Shown piece after piece: positions 50,714 to 58,582 of a stretch of DNA of 64,000 nt (its first letter is position 1; the number at the start of each line of letters is the position of its first letter). Source of the stretch: JAKZRT01 sp965247915. Its GTDB lineage: Bacteria; Pseudomonadota; Alphaproteobacteria; Rhodobacterales; Rhodobacteraceae. The notes under the pieces were generated by a model, which was not told where the DNA came from, did not search any database, and worked only from the letters and a program-made list of their open reading frames with translations. Position numbers and translations under genes: made by a program. The stretch spans positions 2,728,001 through 2,792,000 of the forward strand of contig OZ252048.1 in NCBI GenBank assembly GCA_965247915.1, read 5' to 3'.

Positions 50714-50980
50714 ATGATGGAAGCCTTGATCACAAAATACTGGCCGATCGTCCTCAGCATTTTCGCCGCGGTCGTTTGGGCCGTGCGGGTTGAGGCCGGG
50801 ACGATCGGCAACCGGCGTGAAAACCGACGGCTCCAAAAGCAGCGCGACGAAGACGTGCACCGCCAGGAGCAGCAGCGGGGCGAAGACCTTCAGGCCGCAA
50901 GCGACAGCAGGAAGGAAGTGGCCAAGACCCTGCGCACAATCGAGCAGGACATTAAAACGATACTGGGAAGCATAAAATGA
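50714..50980 (+). CDS. Single-TM lysis-module protein (88 aa)
   Basis: One membrane segment 'YWPIVLSIFAAVVWAVRV' then a charged coiled coil 'NRRENRRLQKQRDEDVHRQEQQRGEDLQ'. Overlaps the muramidase start. Could be an i-spanin or DUF2730-like accessory of lysis. Confidence 0.6.
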   Translation: MMEALITKYWPIVLSIFAAVVWAVRVEAGTIGNRRENRRLQKQRDEDVHRQEQQRGEDLQAASDSRKEVAKTLRTIEQDIKTILGSIK

Positions 50981-51594
50981 CATCGAAAACTGTGCGCAAA
51001 ATCGCCCTGGAGATCGTCGCCCGCGAGGGTGGTTTTGTCGATGACCCCGACGATCCCGGCGGGGCCACCAAGCACGGCGTCACGATCCATACGATGCGCC
51101 GGCTGGGCCTCGATCTGGACGGCGACGGCGACGTGGACGTGGGCGACGTGAAGGCGCTGACACTGGACCAGGCGGTCGATATTTTCCTGCGGCACTATTT
51201 CGAAAAGCCCGGCATCGCACGGTTGTCCGAGCCACTTCAGGCAACGGTTTTTGACATGCAGGTCAACGCAGGTTCGAACGCGGTGCGCATTTTGCAGCGG
51301 CTTCTGGCGCGCATCGGCCACGACGTTTCGGTGGACGGCCAGATCGGACCGCAGACGGCGCGTACCGTGAGTGCGGCAATGGCAAAAGCGCCCGATCATC
51401 TGGTCGATGCCTACGGGATCGCGCGGCGCAACTATTATTACGCGCTCGGCGACCGCCGCCCGGCAAGTCGCAAATACGCGCGGCGCAGAAACGGCGGCAA
51501 AGGCGGCTGGATCACACGGGCCGAGGAATTCATATCGCCGAAGTACCATCTGACCGAGGCGCAGCATCGGGCGAGGATTTCGACATGGGTTTAG
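50977..51594 (+). CDS. Phage endolysin, GH108-type muramidase
   Basis: 205 residues. N-terminal 'AREGGFVDDPDDPGGATKHGVTI' is the GH108 signature with catalytic Glu at about residue 17; a C-terminal 'VDGQIGPQT' is the peptidoglycan-binding motif of the same family. Cleaves murein at the end of the lytic cycle; no signal peptide, so it needs the adjacent holin. Confidence 0.9.
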   Translation: MTSKTVRKIALEIVAREGGFVDDPDDPGGATKHGVTIHTMRRLGLDLDGDGDVDVGDVKALTLDQAVDIFLRHYFEKPGIARLSEPLQATVFDMQVNAGSNAVRILQRLLARIGHDVSVDGQIGPQTARTVSAAMAKAPDHLVDAYGIARRNYYYALGDRRPASRKYARRRNGGKGGWITRAEEFISPKYHLTEAQHRARISTWV

Positions 51595-52121
51595 GCACAA
51601 TTCTGGGCGCGATTTTCGGTGCTGGCAGCGGCAGGAACGCCATCGTCGAAACCGTCGGTGCGTTCCGCCCGAACGCCGAGGCGCAGGCGCAGCGCGAGGC
51701 CGACCATCGCAGCGCAGCGCTCGGCCAGTATGCGGCAGAGTTTCACACCCGCGAAAACCGCACCTGGCTGGATGCGCTGGCCGACGGGCTGAACCGGCTG
51801 GTGCGCCCGGTGGTGACGATCGGCTTGCTGGCCCCGATCCCGATGACCGTCATGGACCCGGCTGGCATGGCCAGGGTGTGGCTGGCGATCGCCACCCTGC
51901 CGCCGGGCTATTGGGCCATCGTAGGGATTGTGCTGCCGTTCTATTTCGGCGGACGAATGCAGATGAAGGCGCTCAGCGCCTCAAAATGGCGTGCGGCCGC
52001 CGGTGCTGCGTCAGCACTGGCGGGGCGCGTGTCGGATGACCCGACCCACCCGGAGACCCCTGACGCCTCTCACGAGCCAAATGCGGCGCTGGATGAATGG
52101 AGAAGTGACCATGAAAGATAA
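51585..52121 (+). CDS. Holin of the GTA-type three-helix family
   Basis: 178 residues. Two clear membrane segments at about 75-95 ('PVVTIGLLAPIPMTVM') and 105-125 ('GYWAIVGIVLPFYFGG'), with a hydrophobic Gly-rich N-terminus, matching GTA holin proteins. Overlaps the muramidase gene by ten bases. Forms membrane holes for the endolysin. Confidence 0.75.
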   Translation: MGLGTILGAIFGAGSGRNAIVETVGAFRPNAEAQAQREADHRSAALGQYAAEFHTRENRTWLDALADGLNRLVRPVVTIGLLAPIPMTVMDPAGMARVWLAIATLPPGYWAIVGIVLPFYFGGRMQMKALSASKWRAAAGAASALAGRVSDDPTHPETPDASHEPNAALDEWRSDHER

Positions 52122-52209
52122 ATGGGCAGCCCTGTCCGGGCGGAAAAAAATGATCGTCGTGTTCATTGTGCTGGTTCTTTTCGCGGTAATCGGCAAGCAA
52201 TTACTCTGA
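52111..52209 (+). CDS. Small single-TM protein (32 aa)
   Basis: 'MKDKWAALSGRKKMIVVFIVLVLFAVIGKQLL': basic start then one membrane helix. Overlaps the holin end by 11 bases, probably a lysis accessory. Part of its gene is repeated at 58.3 kb, where the first residues are missing. Confidence 0.6.
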   Translation: MKDKWAALSGRKKMIVVFIVLVLFAVIGKQLL

Positions 52210-52224
52210 CCTTCGCCCTCGCCC
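52122..52224. repeat. 103-bp direct repeat, left copy
   Basis: Covers the end of the holin gene and the 32-residue TM gene. Matches 58297-58399 at 101 of 103 positions in the same orientation and without gaps. The two copies bracket the 6.07-kb ankyrin/glycosyltransferase cargo. Confidence 0.95.
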
Positions 52225-52471
52225 TGGTCTTTGTGTTTTGGCCGGGTCTGCGATGGCGCAAAGCTCTCGCAATTGCGGCGAGCGGGCGCAGGTTGTTCAG
52301 CGTCCGGTCGAGGGCTATGGCGAAACTCGCCGAAGCCTGGGGCCGGGTGCGAACAACACGATAATTGAAGTGTTCGCTTCGGTCGGGACAGGAATGTGTC
52401 TCATGGCGGACTCTAACATCGCCATGAGCCGGACGGAATCCCCCGCCACCCAGAGTTTTCACACGGTCTGA
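52205..52471 (+). pseudogene. Small secreted protein, copy 1 (frameshifted)
   Basis: Reads 'LTFALALVFVF' then loses the frame because a T run has four T (52236-52239) where copy 2 has five. With one more T it would be an intact signal peptide 'FALALVFVFLAGSAMA' and mature 'QSSRNCGERAQVVQRPVEGYGETRRSLG'. No separate start is left: its 5' end is fused into the TM gene end. Confidence 0.7.
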
Positions 52472-52705
52472 TGAGGCAAGGCGCCGGACCATCCGGCGCA
52501 ACCCTCGACACATGCATATCGTGAGACGGGTCACCCGTGTCCTGTTCGGACATGGGGTCTGGCCACATGTCCATCTTGCTTCGCGGGTGGACCGGTTCTA
52601 CGGTCGCATCGGGACAGAGCGCCGCCCCGGTCTGGCTGATGCCACGTAATCGAGAACGACCTTCGGGTTGCTATGCCGTCCGTAAAGCTATGAAGGAAAC
52701 GCATT
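52472..52705 (+). promoter_or_regulatory. Region between small secreted gene and ankyrin gene
   Basis: 234 bases repeated nearly identically at 54781-55014. Contains hairpin GCCGGA-CCA-TCCGGC just after the small gene (possible weak terminator), and AAGGAAA before the ankyrin ATG. A promoter for the ankyrin gene probably lies here, but no clear -35/-10 pair is seen. Confidence 0.45.
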
Positions 52706-54102
52706 ATGTTCCGTTCACATCTGGCGCTCCTCGCCGTATCCGGGCTTTTCACACTGGGTGTCATATCGCCCCTTGCCGCTCAGGTCGGATGCGACGACTG
52801 GACCACACCGGCGTTTTTTAAAGCTGCAACTGCCGCCACTGTTCAGGACTGTCTGGGCGCGGGCGCGGACCCCAACGCACGCGACGGGGACGGCTTCACC
52901 CCGCTGCACATGGCGGCGGCACAGAGCCAGACACCGGAGGTCGTCACGGCCCTCATCAACGCCGGCGCGGACCCCAACGCACGCTATGAGGCCGGCTTCA
53001 CCCCGCTGCACATGGCGGCAGCACTCAGCCAGACACCGGAGATCGTCACGGCTCTCGTCAACGCCGGCGCGGACCCCAACGCGCGCTATGAGGCCGGCTT
53101 CACCCCGCTGCACCGGGCGGCGGCATTCAGCCAGACACCGGAGGTCGTCACGGCCCTCATCAACGCCGGCGCGGACCCCAACGCACGCAATGAGGCCGGC
53201 GACACGCCGCTGCACGTGGCGGCGGCACGGAGCCAGACACCGGAGGTCGTCACGGCCCTCGTCAACGCCGGCGCGGACCCCGACGCACGCAATGAGGCCG
53301 GCTTCACCCCGCTGCACCGGGCGGCGGCATTCAGCCAGACACCGGAGGTCGTCACGGCCCTCATCAACGCCGGCGCGGACCCCAACGCACGCAATGAGGC
53401 CGGCGACACGCCGCTGCACGTGGCGGCGGCACGGAGCCAGACACCGGAGGTCGTCACGGCCCTCGTCAACGCCGGCGCGGACCCCGACGCACGCAATGAG
53501 GCCGGCTTCACCCCGCTGCACTTGGCGGCGGCACAGAGCCAGACACCGGAGGTCGTCACGGCTCTCGTCAACGCCGGCGCGGACCCCAACGCGCGCGACG
53601 AGGACGGCAGAACACCGCTGCACGCGGCGGCGGCACTCAGCCAGACACCGGAGATCGTCACGGCCCTCATCAACGCCGGCGCGGACCCCAACGCACGCGA
53701 CGGGGGCGGCGACACCCCGCTGCACTTGGCGGCGGCATTCAGCCAGACACCGGAGGTCGTCACGGCTCTCGCAACGCCGGCGCGGACCCCAACGCGCGCG
53801 ACGAGGACGGCAGAACACCGCTGCACTTGGCGGCGGAAATCAGCAAGACACCGGAGATCGTCACGGCCCTCGTCAACGCCGGCGCGGACCCCAACGCGCG
53901 CGACGAGGTCGGCGTCACCCCGCTGCACCGGGCGGCGTTATTCAGCCAGACACCGGAGGTCGTCACGGCCCTCGTCAACGCCGGCGCGGACCCCGACGCA
54001 CGCGACGAGGCCGGCGACACGCCGTTCGAACTCATCCCCGAAGATTCCCCTCTGAAGGGGACCGATGTTTACTGGCGGCTGAATGAGGCCCGTTTCAGAT
54101 AA
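52706..54102 (+). pseudogene. Secreted ankyrin-repeat protein A (single-base frameshift)
   Basis: Signal peptide 'MFRSHLALLAVSGLFTLGVISPLAAQ', a Cys-containing cap ('VGCDDW', 'VQDCLGAG'), then 34-residue ankyrin repeats of the type ADPNARxxxGxTPLHxAAAxSQTPEVVTALVNAG (102 bp each). At 53770 one T is missing compared with all other repeats, so the frame ends as 285 wrong residues' worth of Arg-rich text at 54055; the true frame continues to 'YWRLNEARFR' at 54102. About eleven repeats in total. Predicted periplasmic or exported if repaired. Confidence 0.75.
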
Positions 54103-54116
54103 CGGCTATGCTGCCT

Positions 54117-54247
54117 TCAGCGCCCTGCGTCCGCTTCCGGACCCCGCCCCCGACAAGCCCGTGGCGGGCACAGGCTCCCGATCGCCCGGGGCTTCCGGGC
54201 GGGCTGTAAACGGCGGAGCAATACTCGGCCACGGTAGCGGCGGCATT
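54117..54247. repeat. Linker segment after ankyrin A (repeated after B)
   Basis: Non-coding, G+C-rich; matches 56523-56653 with one visible difference (GTGGC versus GCGGC). Here it runs straight into ankyrin repeat sequence at GCGGCGGCATT, while after copy B it continues into unrelated DNA. Confidence 0.8.
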
Positions 54248-54509
54248 CAGCCAGACACCGGAGATCGTCACGGCTCTCATCAACGCCGGCGCGGATCCCA
54301 ACGCACGCAATGAGGCCGGCGTCACCCCGCTGCACTTGGCGGCGGCACAGAGCCAGACACCGGAGGTCGTCACGGCCCTCGTCAACGCCGGCGCGGACCC
54401 CAACGCACGCGACGGGGACGGCGACACGCCGTTCGAACTCATCCCCGAAGATTCCCCTCTGAAGGGGACCGATGTTTACTGGCGGCTGAATGAGGCCCGT
54501 TTCAGATAA
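54237..54509 (+). pseudogene. Ankyrin gene fragment C (3' part only)
   Basis: Reads one and a half 34-residue repeats and the same C-terminal cap 'DTPFELIPEDSPLKGTDVYWRLNEARFR'. No signal peptide or start; it begins where the linker joins repeat sequence. Product of a recombination that duplicated the cassette. Confidence 0.75.
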
Positions 54510-54780
54510 CGGCTATGCTGCCTTCAGCGCCCTGGTCTTTGTGTTTTTGGCCGGGTCTGCGATGGCGCAAAGCTCTCGCAATTGCGGCGAGCGGGCGCAG
54601 GTTGTTCAGCGTCTGGTCGAGGGCTATGGCGAAACTCGCCGAAGCCTGGGGCCGGGTGCGAACAACACGATAATTGAAGTGTTCGCTTCGGTCGGGACAG
54701 GAATGTGTCTCATGGCGGACTCTAACATCGCCATGAGCCGGACGGAATCCCCCGCCACCCAGAGTTTTCACACGGTCTGA
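54490..54780 (+). CDS. Small secreted protein, copy 2 (intact, 96 aa)
   Basis: Signal peptide with hydrophobic core 'ALVFVFLAGSAMA', then mature protein of ~70 residues with two Cys ('RNCGERAQVVQRL', 'GMCLMADSN'). The start ATG 54490 comes from the 3' end of the ankyrin fragment, giving a hybrid signal N-terminus 'MRPVSDNGYAAF'. Always lies upstream of an ankyrin gene here. Unknown function; similar small periplasmic proteins exist in Rhodobacterales. Confidence 0.6.
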   Translation: MRPVSDNGYAAFSALVFVFLAGSAMAQSSRNCGERAQVVQRLVEGYGETRRSLGPGANNTIIEVFASVGTGMCLMADSNIAMSRTESPATQSFHTV

Positions 54781-55014
54781 TGAGGCAAGGCGCCGGACCA
54801 TCCGGCGCAACCTTCGACACATGCATATCGTGAGACGGGTCACCCGTGTCCTGTTCGGACATGGGGTCTGGCCACATGTCCATCTTGCTTCGCGGGTGGA
54901 CCGGTTCTACGGTCGCATCGGGACAGAGCGCCGCCCCGGTCTGGCTGATGCCACGTAATCGAGAACGACCTTCGGGTTGCTATGCCGTCCGTAAAGCTAT
55001 GAAGGAAACGCATT

Positions 55015-56508
55015 ATGTTCCGTTCACATCTGGCGCTCCTCGCCGTATCCGGGCTTTTCACACTGGGTGTCATATCGCCCCTTGCCGCTCAGGTCGGATG
55101 CGACGACTGGACCACACCGGCGTTTTTTAAAGCTGCAACTGCCGCCACTGTTCAGGACTGTCTGGGCGCGGGCGCGGACCCCAACGCACGCGACGGGGAC
55201 GGCCTCACACCGCTGCACCGGGCGGCGGAAAGCAGCCAGACACCGGAGGTCGTCACGGCACTCGTCAACGCCGGCGCGGACCCCAACGCGCGCTATGAGG
55301 CCGGCTTCACCCCGCTGCACCGGGCGGCGGCACTCAGCCAGACACCGGAGATCGTCACGGCTCTCGTCAACGCCGGCGCGGACCTCAACGCGCGCAACGA
55401 GGACGGCGTCACCCCGCTGCACTTGGCGGCGGCATTCAGCCAGACACCGGAGATCGTCACGGCCCTCATCAACGCCGGCGCGGACCCCAACGCGCGCGAC
55501 GTGATCGGCTTCACCCCGCTGCACCCGGCGGCACAGAGCCAGACACCGGAGATCGTCACGGCCCTCATCAACGCCGGCGCGGACCCCAACGCACGCGACG
55601 GGGGCGGCTTCACCCCGCTGCACGCGGCGGCGGCATTCAGCCAGACACCGGAGGTCGTCACGGCCCTCATCAACGCAGGCGCGGACCCCAACGCACGCGA
55701 CGGGAGTGGCGACACCCCGCTGCACCGGGCGGCGGCATTCAGCCAGACACCGGAGACCGTCACGGCCCTCGTCAACGCCGGCGCGGACCCCAACGCACGC
55801 GACGGGGGCGGCTTCACCCCGCTGCACGCGGCGGCATTCAGCCAGACACCGGAGGTCGTCACGGCCCTCATCAACGCAGGCGCGGACCCCAACGCGCGCG
55901 ACGAGGTCGGCGACACGCCGCTGCACTTGGCGGCGGCATTCAGCCAGACACCGGAGGTCGTCACGGCTCTCGTCAACGCCGGCGCGGACCCCAACGCGCG
56001 CTATCAGGCCGGCTTCACCCCGCTGCACCGGGCGGCGGCATTCAGCCAGACACCGGAGGTCGTCACGGCCCTTGTCAACGCCGGCGCGGACCCCAACGCA
56101 CGCGACGAGGCCGGCTTCACCCCGCTGCACGCGGCGGCGGCACTCAGCCAGACACCGGAGGTCGTCACGGCCCTTGTCAACGCGGGTGCGGACCCCAACG
56201 CGCGCAACGAGGGCGGCGACACGCCGCTGCACGCGGCGGCGGCACTCAGCCAGACACCGGAGGTCGTCACGGCCCTCGTCAACGCCGGCGCGGACCCCAA
56301 CGCACGCAATGAGGCCGGCTTCACCCCGCTGCACGTGGCGGCGGCACAGAGCCAGACACCGGAGGTCGTCACGGCCCTCGTCAACGCCGGCGCGGACCTC
56401 AACGCGCGCGACGGGGACGGCGACACGCCGTTCGAACTCATCCCCGAAGATTCCCCTCTGAAGGGGACCGATGTTTACTGGCGGCTGAATGAGGCCCGTT
56501 TCAGATAA
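55015..56508 (+). CDS. Secreted ankyrin-repeat protein B (497 aa, intact)
   Basis: Same signal peptide and cap as copy A, then twelve 33-34-residue ankyrin repeats (from about residue 54 to 460) and a C-terminal cap ending 'YWRLNEARFR'. Positions that vary between repeats (DGDG, YEAG, NEDG, DVIG...) are on the loop face normally used for binding. Ankyrin proteins act by protein-protein contact; prophage-encoded secreted ones are known to alter host phagocytes in sponge symbionts. Target here unknown. Confidence 0.85.
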   Translation: MFRSHLALLAVSGLFTLGVISPLAAQVGCDDWTTPAFFKAATAATVQDCLGAGADPNARDGDGLTPLHRAAESSQTPEVVTALVNAGADPNARYEAGFTPLHRAAALSQTPEIVTALVNAGADLNARNEDGVTPLHLAAAFSQTPEIVTALINAGADPNARDVIGFTPLHPAAQSQTPEIVTALINAGADPNARDGGGFTPLHAAAAFSQTPEVVTALINAGADPNARDGSGDTPLHRAAAFSQTPETVTALVNAGADPNARDGGGFTPLHAAAFSQTPEVVTALINAGADPNARDEVGDTPLHLAAAFSQTPEVVTALVNAGADPNARYQAGFTPLHRAAAFSQTPEVVTALVNAGADPNARDEAGFTPLHAAAALSQTPEVVTALVNAGADPNARNEGGDTPLHAAAALSQTPEVVTALVNAGADPNARNEAGFTPLHVAAAQSQTPEVVTALVNAGADLNARDGDGDTPFELIPEDSPLKGTDVYWRLNEARFR

Positions 56509-56522
56509 CGGCTATGCTGCCT

Positions 56523-56653
56523 TCAGCGCCCTGCGTCCGCTTCCGGACCCCGCCCCCGACAAGCCCGCGGCGGGCACAGGCTCCCGATCGCCCGGGGCTT
56601 CCGGGCGGGCTGTAAACGGCGGAGCAATACTCGGCCACGGTAGCGGCGGCATT
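56523..56653. repeat. Linker segment after ankyrin B
   Basis: Same as 54117-54247; here it is followed by GTGTTGTCGCGGG, presumably the original continuation. Confidence 0.8.
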
Positions 56654-56960
56654 GTGTTGTCGCGGGCGGCGTAAAAACCGGCCACTTATGCCCTTTCGAT
56701 AATCGGGAGGGGGTAGTGGGTCACTTTGAAATCTGATGCTGCACGCGCGCATCGCCGACGCCGGCGATCCGGGGCGCGTCCTGACCTTTGCCAACGGATC
56801 GGGCACGGACCACACCGCCCTTGATAAGCGAACACCCGACATCGCATGCCCGGCGGGGCAACAAACACGAAAATCGGCATGAACAGAAACCAGATGCATC
56901 TTAGCTAAGCCGCAAAAGTGTCCTAAAAAGCAGGATCACTTCACAATAAAAGGAAAGAAA
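56654..56960. other. Region between ankyrin B and glycosyltransferase
   Basis: 307 bases. A small frame from about 56734 ('MLHARIADAGDPGRVLTFANGSG...') runs to 56883 and looks like the tail of an unrecognised gene. AAAAACCGGCCACTT near 56684 resembles sequence often seen at IS junctions, not proven. AGGAAAG lies before the next ATG. Confidence 0.35.
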
Positions 56961-57827
56961 ATGAATAAAGACCGCATCGTACTGTGTATGAAATGGGGTA
57001 GCCTTTATCCCGCAGGCTACGTAAACCGCCTCCACCGCGCAGTACGGAACGCAGTGCAAGGCGAATTTCGCTTTATATGCATGACAGATGATACCCTCGA
57101 CCTTGATCCTGACATTGAGGTCCGACCTATACCCAACCTCAACCTGCCCGAAGAAGGATGGAAACATGGTGCCTGGCCCAAAATTTCGGTATTGAAGGCG
57201 GGCGAATTCCTCCCTGGCGAAGGACGGGTCCTTTTCTTGGACCTGGACAACTTCATTATTGGTTCTCTAGATTGTTTTTTTGAACCCGACGATCCATTCG
57301 TTGCAATCGCTGAAAACCCAAATGGTAAAAAATTTTCGTCGCGTATTGCCCGGAGAATCCGTAATGCAATGCGCCGGTTTCGCAATAAACCAAAGATGCA
57401 CACACGTGGCACGAGATATACCGAAACGGGACAGGTCATTCCGCGAAACACGATGAACACGGGAGTCTTCAGCTTTAATGCTGGCACCCTAGGGCATATT
57501 TGCGATGCCTTGATGAAAGATCCGCAAACCGCGATCAAAAATTACGACAACGAGCAACACTTTGTTGAATGCCATCTTGAAAAATGGGTCGGCTGGCCGG
57601 AAGGTTGGCTGCATAGCTACAAACTGCATCTACGCCGCCCTTTCTGGCTCAGCTGGGTTCTGCAGCCTTGCGCCCCGGACCCGAATGTGCCCATTGTTGC
57701 CTTTCGTGGCGATCCCCGCCCTATCGAACTTGCGACCGGACGGCATCAAGGGCAGGGGGAACTCCCGCATTGCTGGCGCGGCCCGGTTAAATGGGCAAAG
57801 GCATACTGGGACAAGTACGGGGACTGA
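56961..57827 (+). CDS. Glycosyltransferase (GT8-like)
   Basis: 288 residues. 'FRFICMTDD' and 'GRVLFLDLDNFIIGSLD' (D-x-D metal site, about residues 94-96), 'NTMNTGVFSFNAG' and 'YDNEQHFVECHLEKW' fit a nucleotide-sugar-dependent retaining glycosyltransferase of the GT8 kind. Base composition is clearly lower in G+C than the phage genes, so it is a separate acquisition. Probably modifies surface glycans and could change phage receptors. Confidence 0.75.
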   Translation: MNKDRIVLCMKWGSLYPAGYVNRLHRAVRNAVQGEFRFICMTDDTLDLDPDIEVRPIPNLNLPEEGWKHGAWPKISVLKAGEFLPGEGRVLFLDLDNFIIGSLDCFFEPDDPFVAIAENPNGKKFSSRIARRIRNAMRRFRNKPKMHTRGTRYTETGQVIPRNTMNTGVFSFNAGTLGHICDALMKDPQTAIKNYDNEQHFVECHLEKWVGWPEGWLHSYKLHLRRPFWLSWVLQPCAPDPNVPIVAFRGDPRPIELATGRHQGQGELPHCWRGPVKWAKAYWDKYGD

Positions 57828-57865
57828 TCCCAGTATGCCCCAGAGACCACTGTGAACACCCGCAA

Positions 57866-57909
57866 CTCCATTTCTACCTGCCTTTGCAAAGGGAGGTAGA
57901 AATGGGGAG
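57866..57909. terminator. Long hairpin after glycosyltransferase
   Basis: CTCCATTTCTACCT (57866-57879) pairs with AGGTAGAAATGGGGAG (57894-57909), one bulge, 14-base loop. Strong secondary structure, but without U run; may be terminator or IS-related inverted repeat. Confidence 0.5.
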
Positions 57910-57933
57910 CTATGTTGCAGATAGTATTTTGTT

Positions 57934-58005
57934 CTAAATGTTGCTGCCCAGCATTTGTTTTTCAAGCAGCTCATTTCTCAATTTCGCCATGGTAGTCTTG
58001 CTCAT
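57934..58005 (-). CDS. Possible 23-aa micro-ORF
   Basis: 'MSKTTMAKLRNELLEKQMLGSNI', with CAGGATA upstream on the minus strand. Basic amphipathic helix; may also be a fragment. The remaining 57910-58090 shows nothing recognisable. Confidence 0.25.
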   Translation of the reverse strand: MSKTTMAKLRNELLEKQMLGSNI

Positions 58006-58090
58006 GTGGCATATCCTGTTCTCACTGAGAATTTCGACGCCCTAACAACGCCATGATATGCCGCCAAACAGGGCCGTCACCAACTTTCGG

Positions 58091-58302
58091 CTATAACTCT
58101 TCTGGCTCTAATGAACCTTCTGCTCTTCTGTCCGTTTTCGTCAGGCAGTAATGGTATGGATCGCTGATCGTGTTATAGATCGTTCGCGTGGTTTCATGGA
58201 CGACGCGGAGGCCTTCACAGGCATTGCAGGGGGCTGTTTCCGGCTCATAATCCGGCGGTTTTCTAAAGGGACCGATCTCGCCGGTCCCTTTACATGATGG
58301 GC
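58091..58302 (-). pseudogene. Truncated zinc-finger protein gene
   Basis: 'CPSCKGTGEIG' and, about 25 residues later, 'CNACEGLRVV' form DnaJ-type CxxCxGxG knuckles. The frame is open into the 103-bp repeat, where it reads only antisense of the TM gene, so the native 5' end was removed when the repeat copy was joined here. Confidence 0.55.
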
Positions 58303-58399
58303 AGCCCTGTCTGGGCGGAAAAAAATGATCGTCGTGTTCATTGTGCTGGTTCTTTTCGCGGCAATCGGCAAGCAATTACTCTGACCTTCGCCCTCGCCC
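58297..58399. repeat. 103-bp direct repeat, right copy
   Basis: Same orientation as 52122-52224; differences only at two positions (C/T in GTCYGGG and T/C in GCGGYAATC). Marks the right border of the cargo. Confidence 0.95.
58325..58384 (+). pseudogene. Truncated copy of the small TM protein gene
   Basis: ATG inside the repeat would give 'MIVVFIVLVLFAAIGKQLL', the membrane helix without its basic start. No holin gene precedes it, so it is a by-product of the repeat. Confidence 0.6.
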
Positions 58400-58582
58400 C
58401 GATCTTCGCTTGTCTTGCGCGCGGAAAAATCGCTGGCCTAACAAACCCAACCGCGCGGCGTCCGAATTCATGCCGCCCTAACCCATTGTTTTTATTCGAT
58501 TGAGACTTGATCCATAATCATCTGCCCTTCGTGCAAAGTGCCCCCCAGCCAGTCGATTTTTAGCAGAGTCGGCTTTGAGCCG

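Noticed and set aside
52715..56334. Long Arg/Val-rich open frames on the minus strand and in other frames across the ankyrin genes
   Set aside because: They are forced by the 102-bp period of the ankyrin repeats; none has a plausible start, signal or domain.
52800..56500. CRISPR-like regular repeats
   Set aside because: Period is 102 bp, fully coding with conserved ankyrin residues, and there are no unique spacers.
58091..58375. Full 94-residue reading of the zinc-finger frame
   Set aside because: Its first ~24 residues are antisense of the duplicated TM gene, so only the part up to 58302 is considered native.
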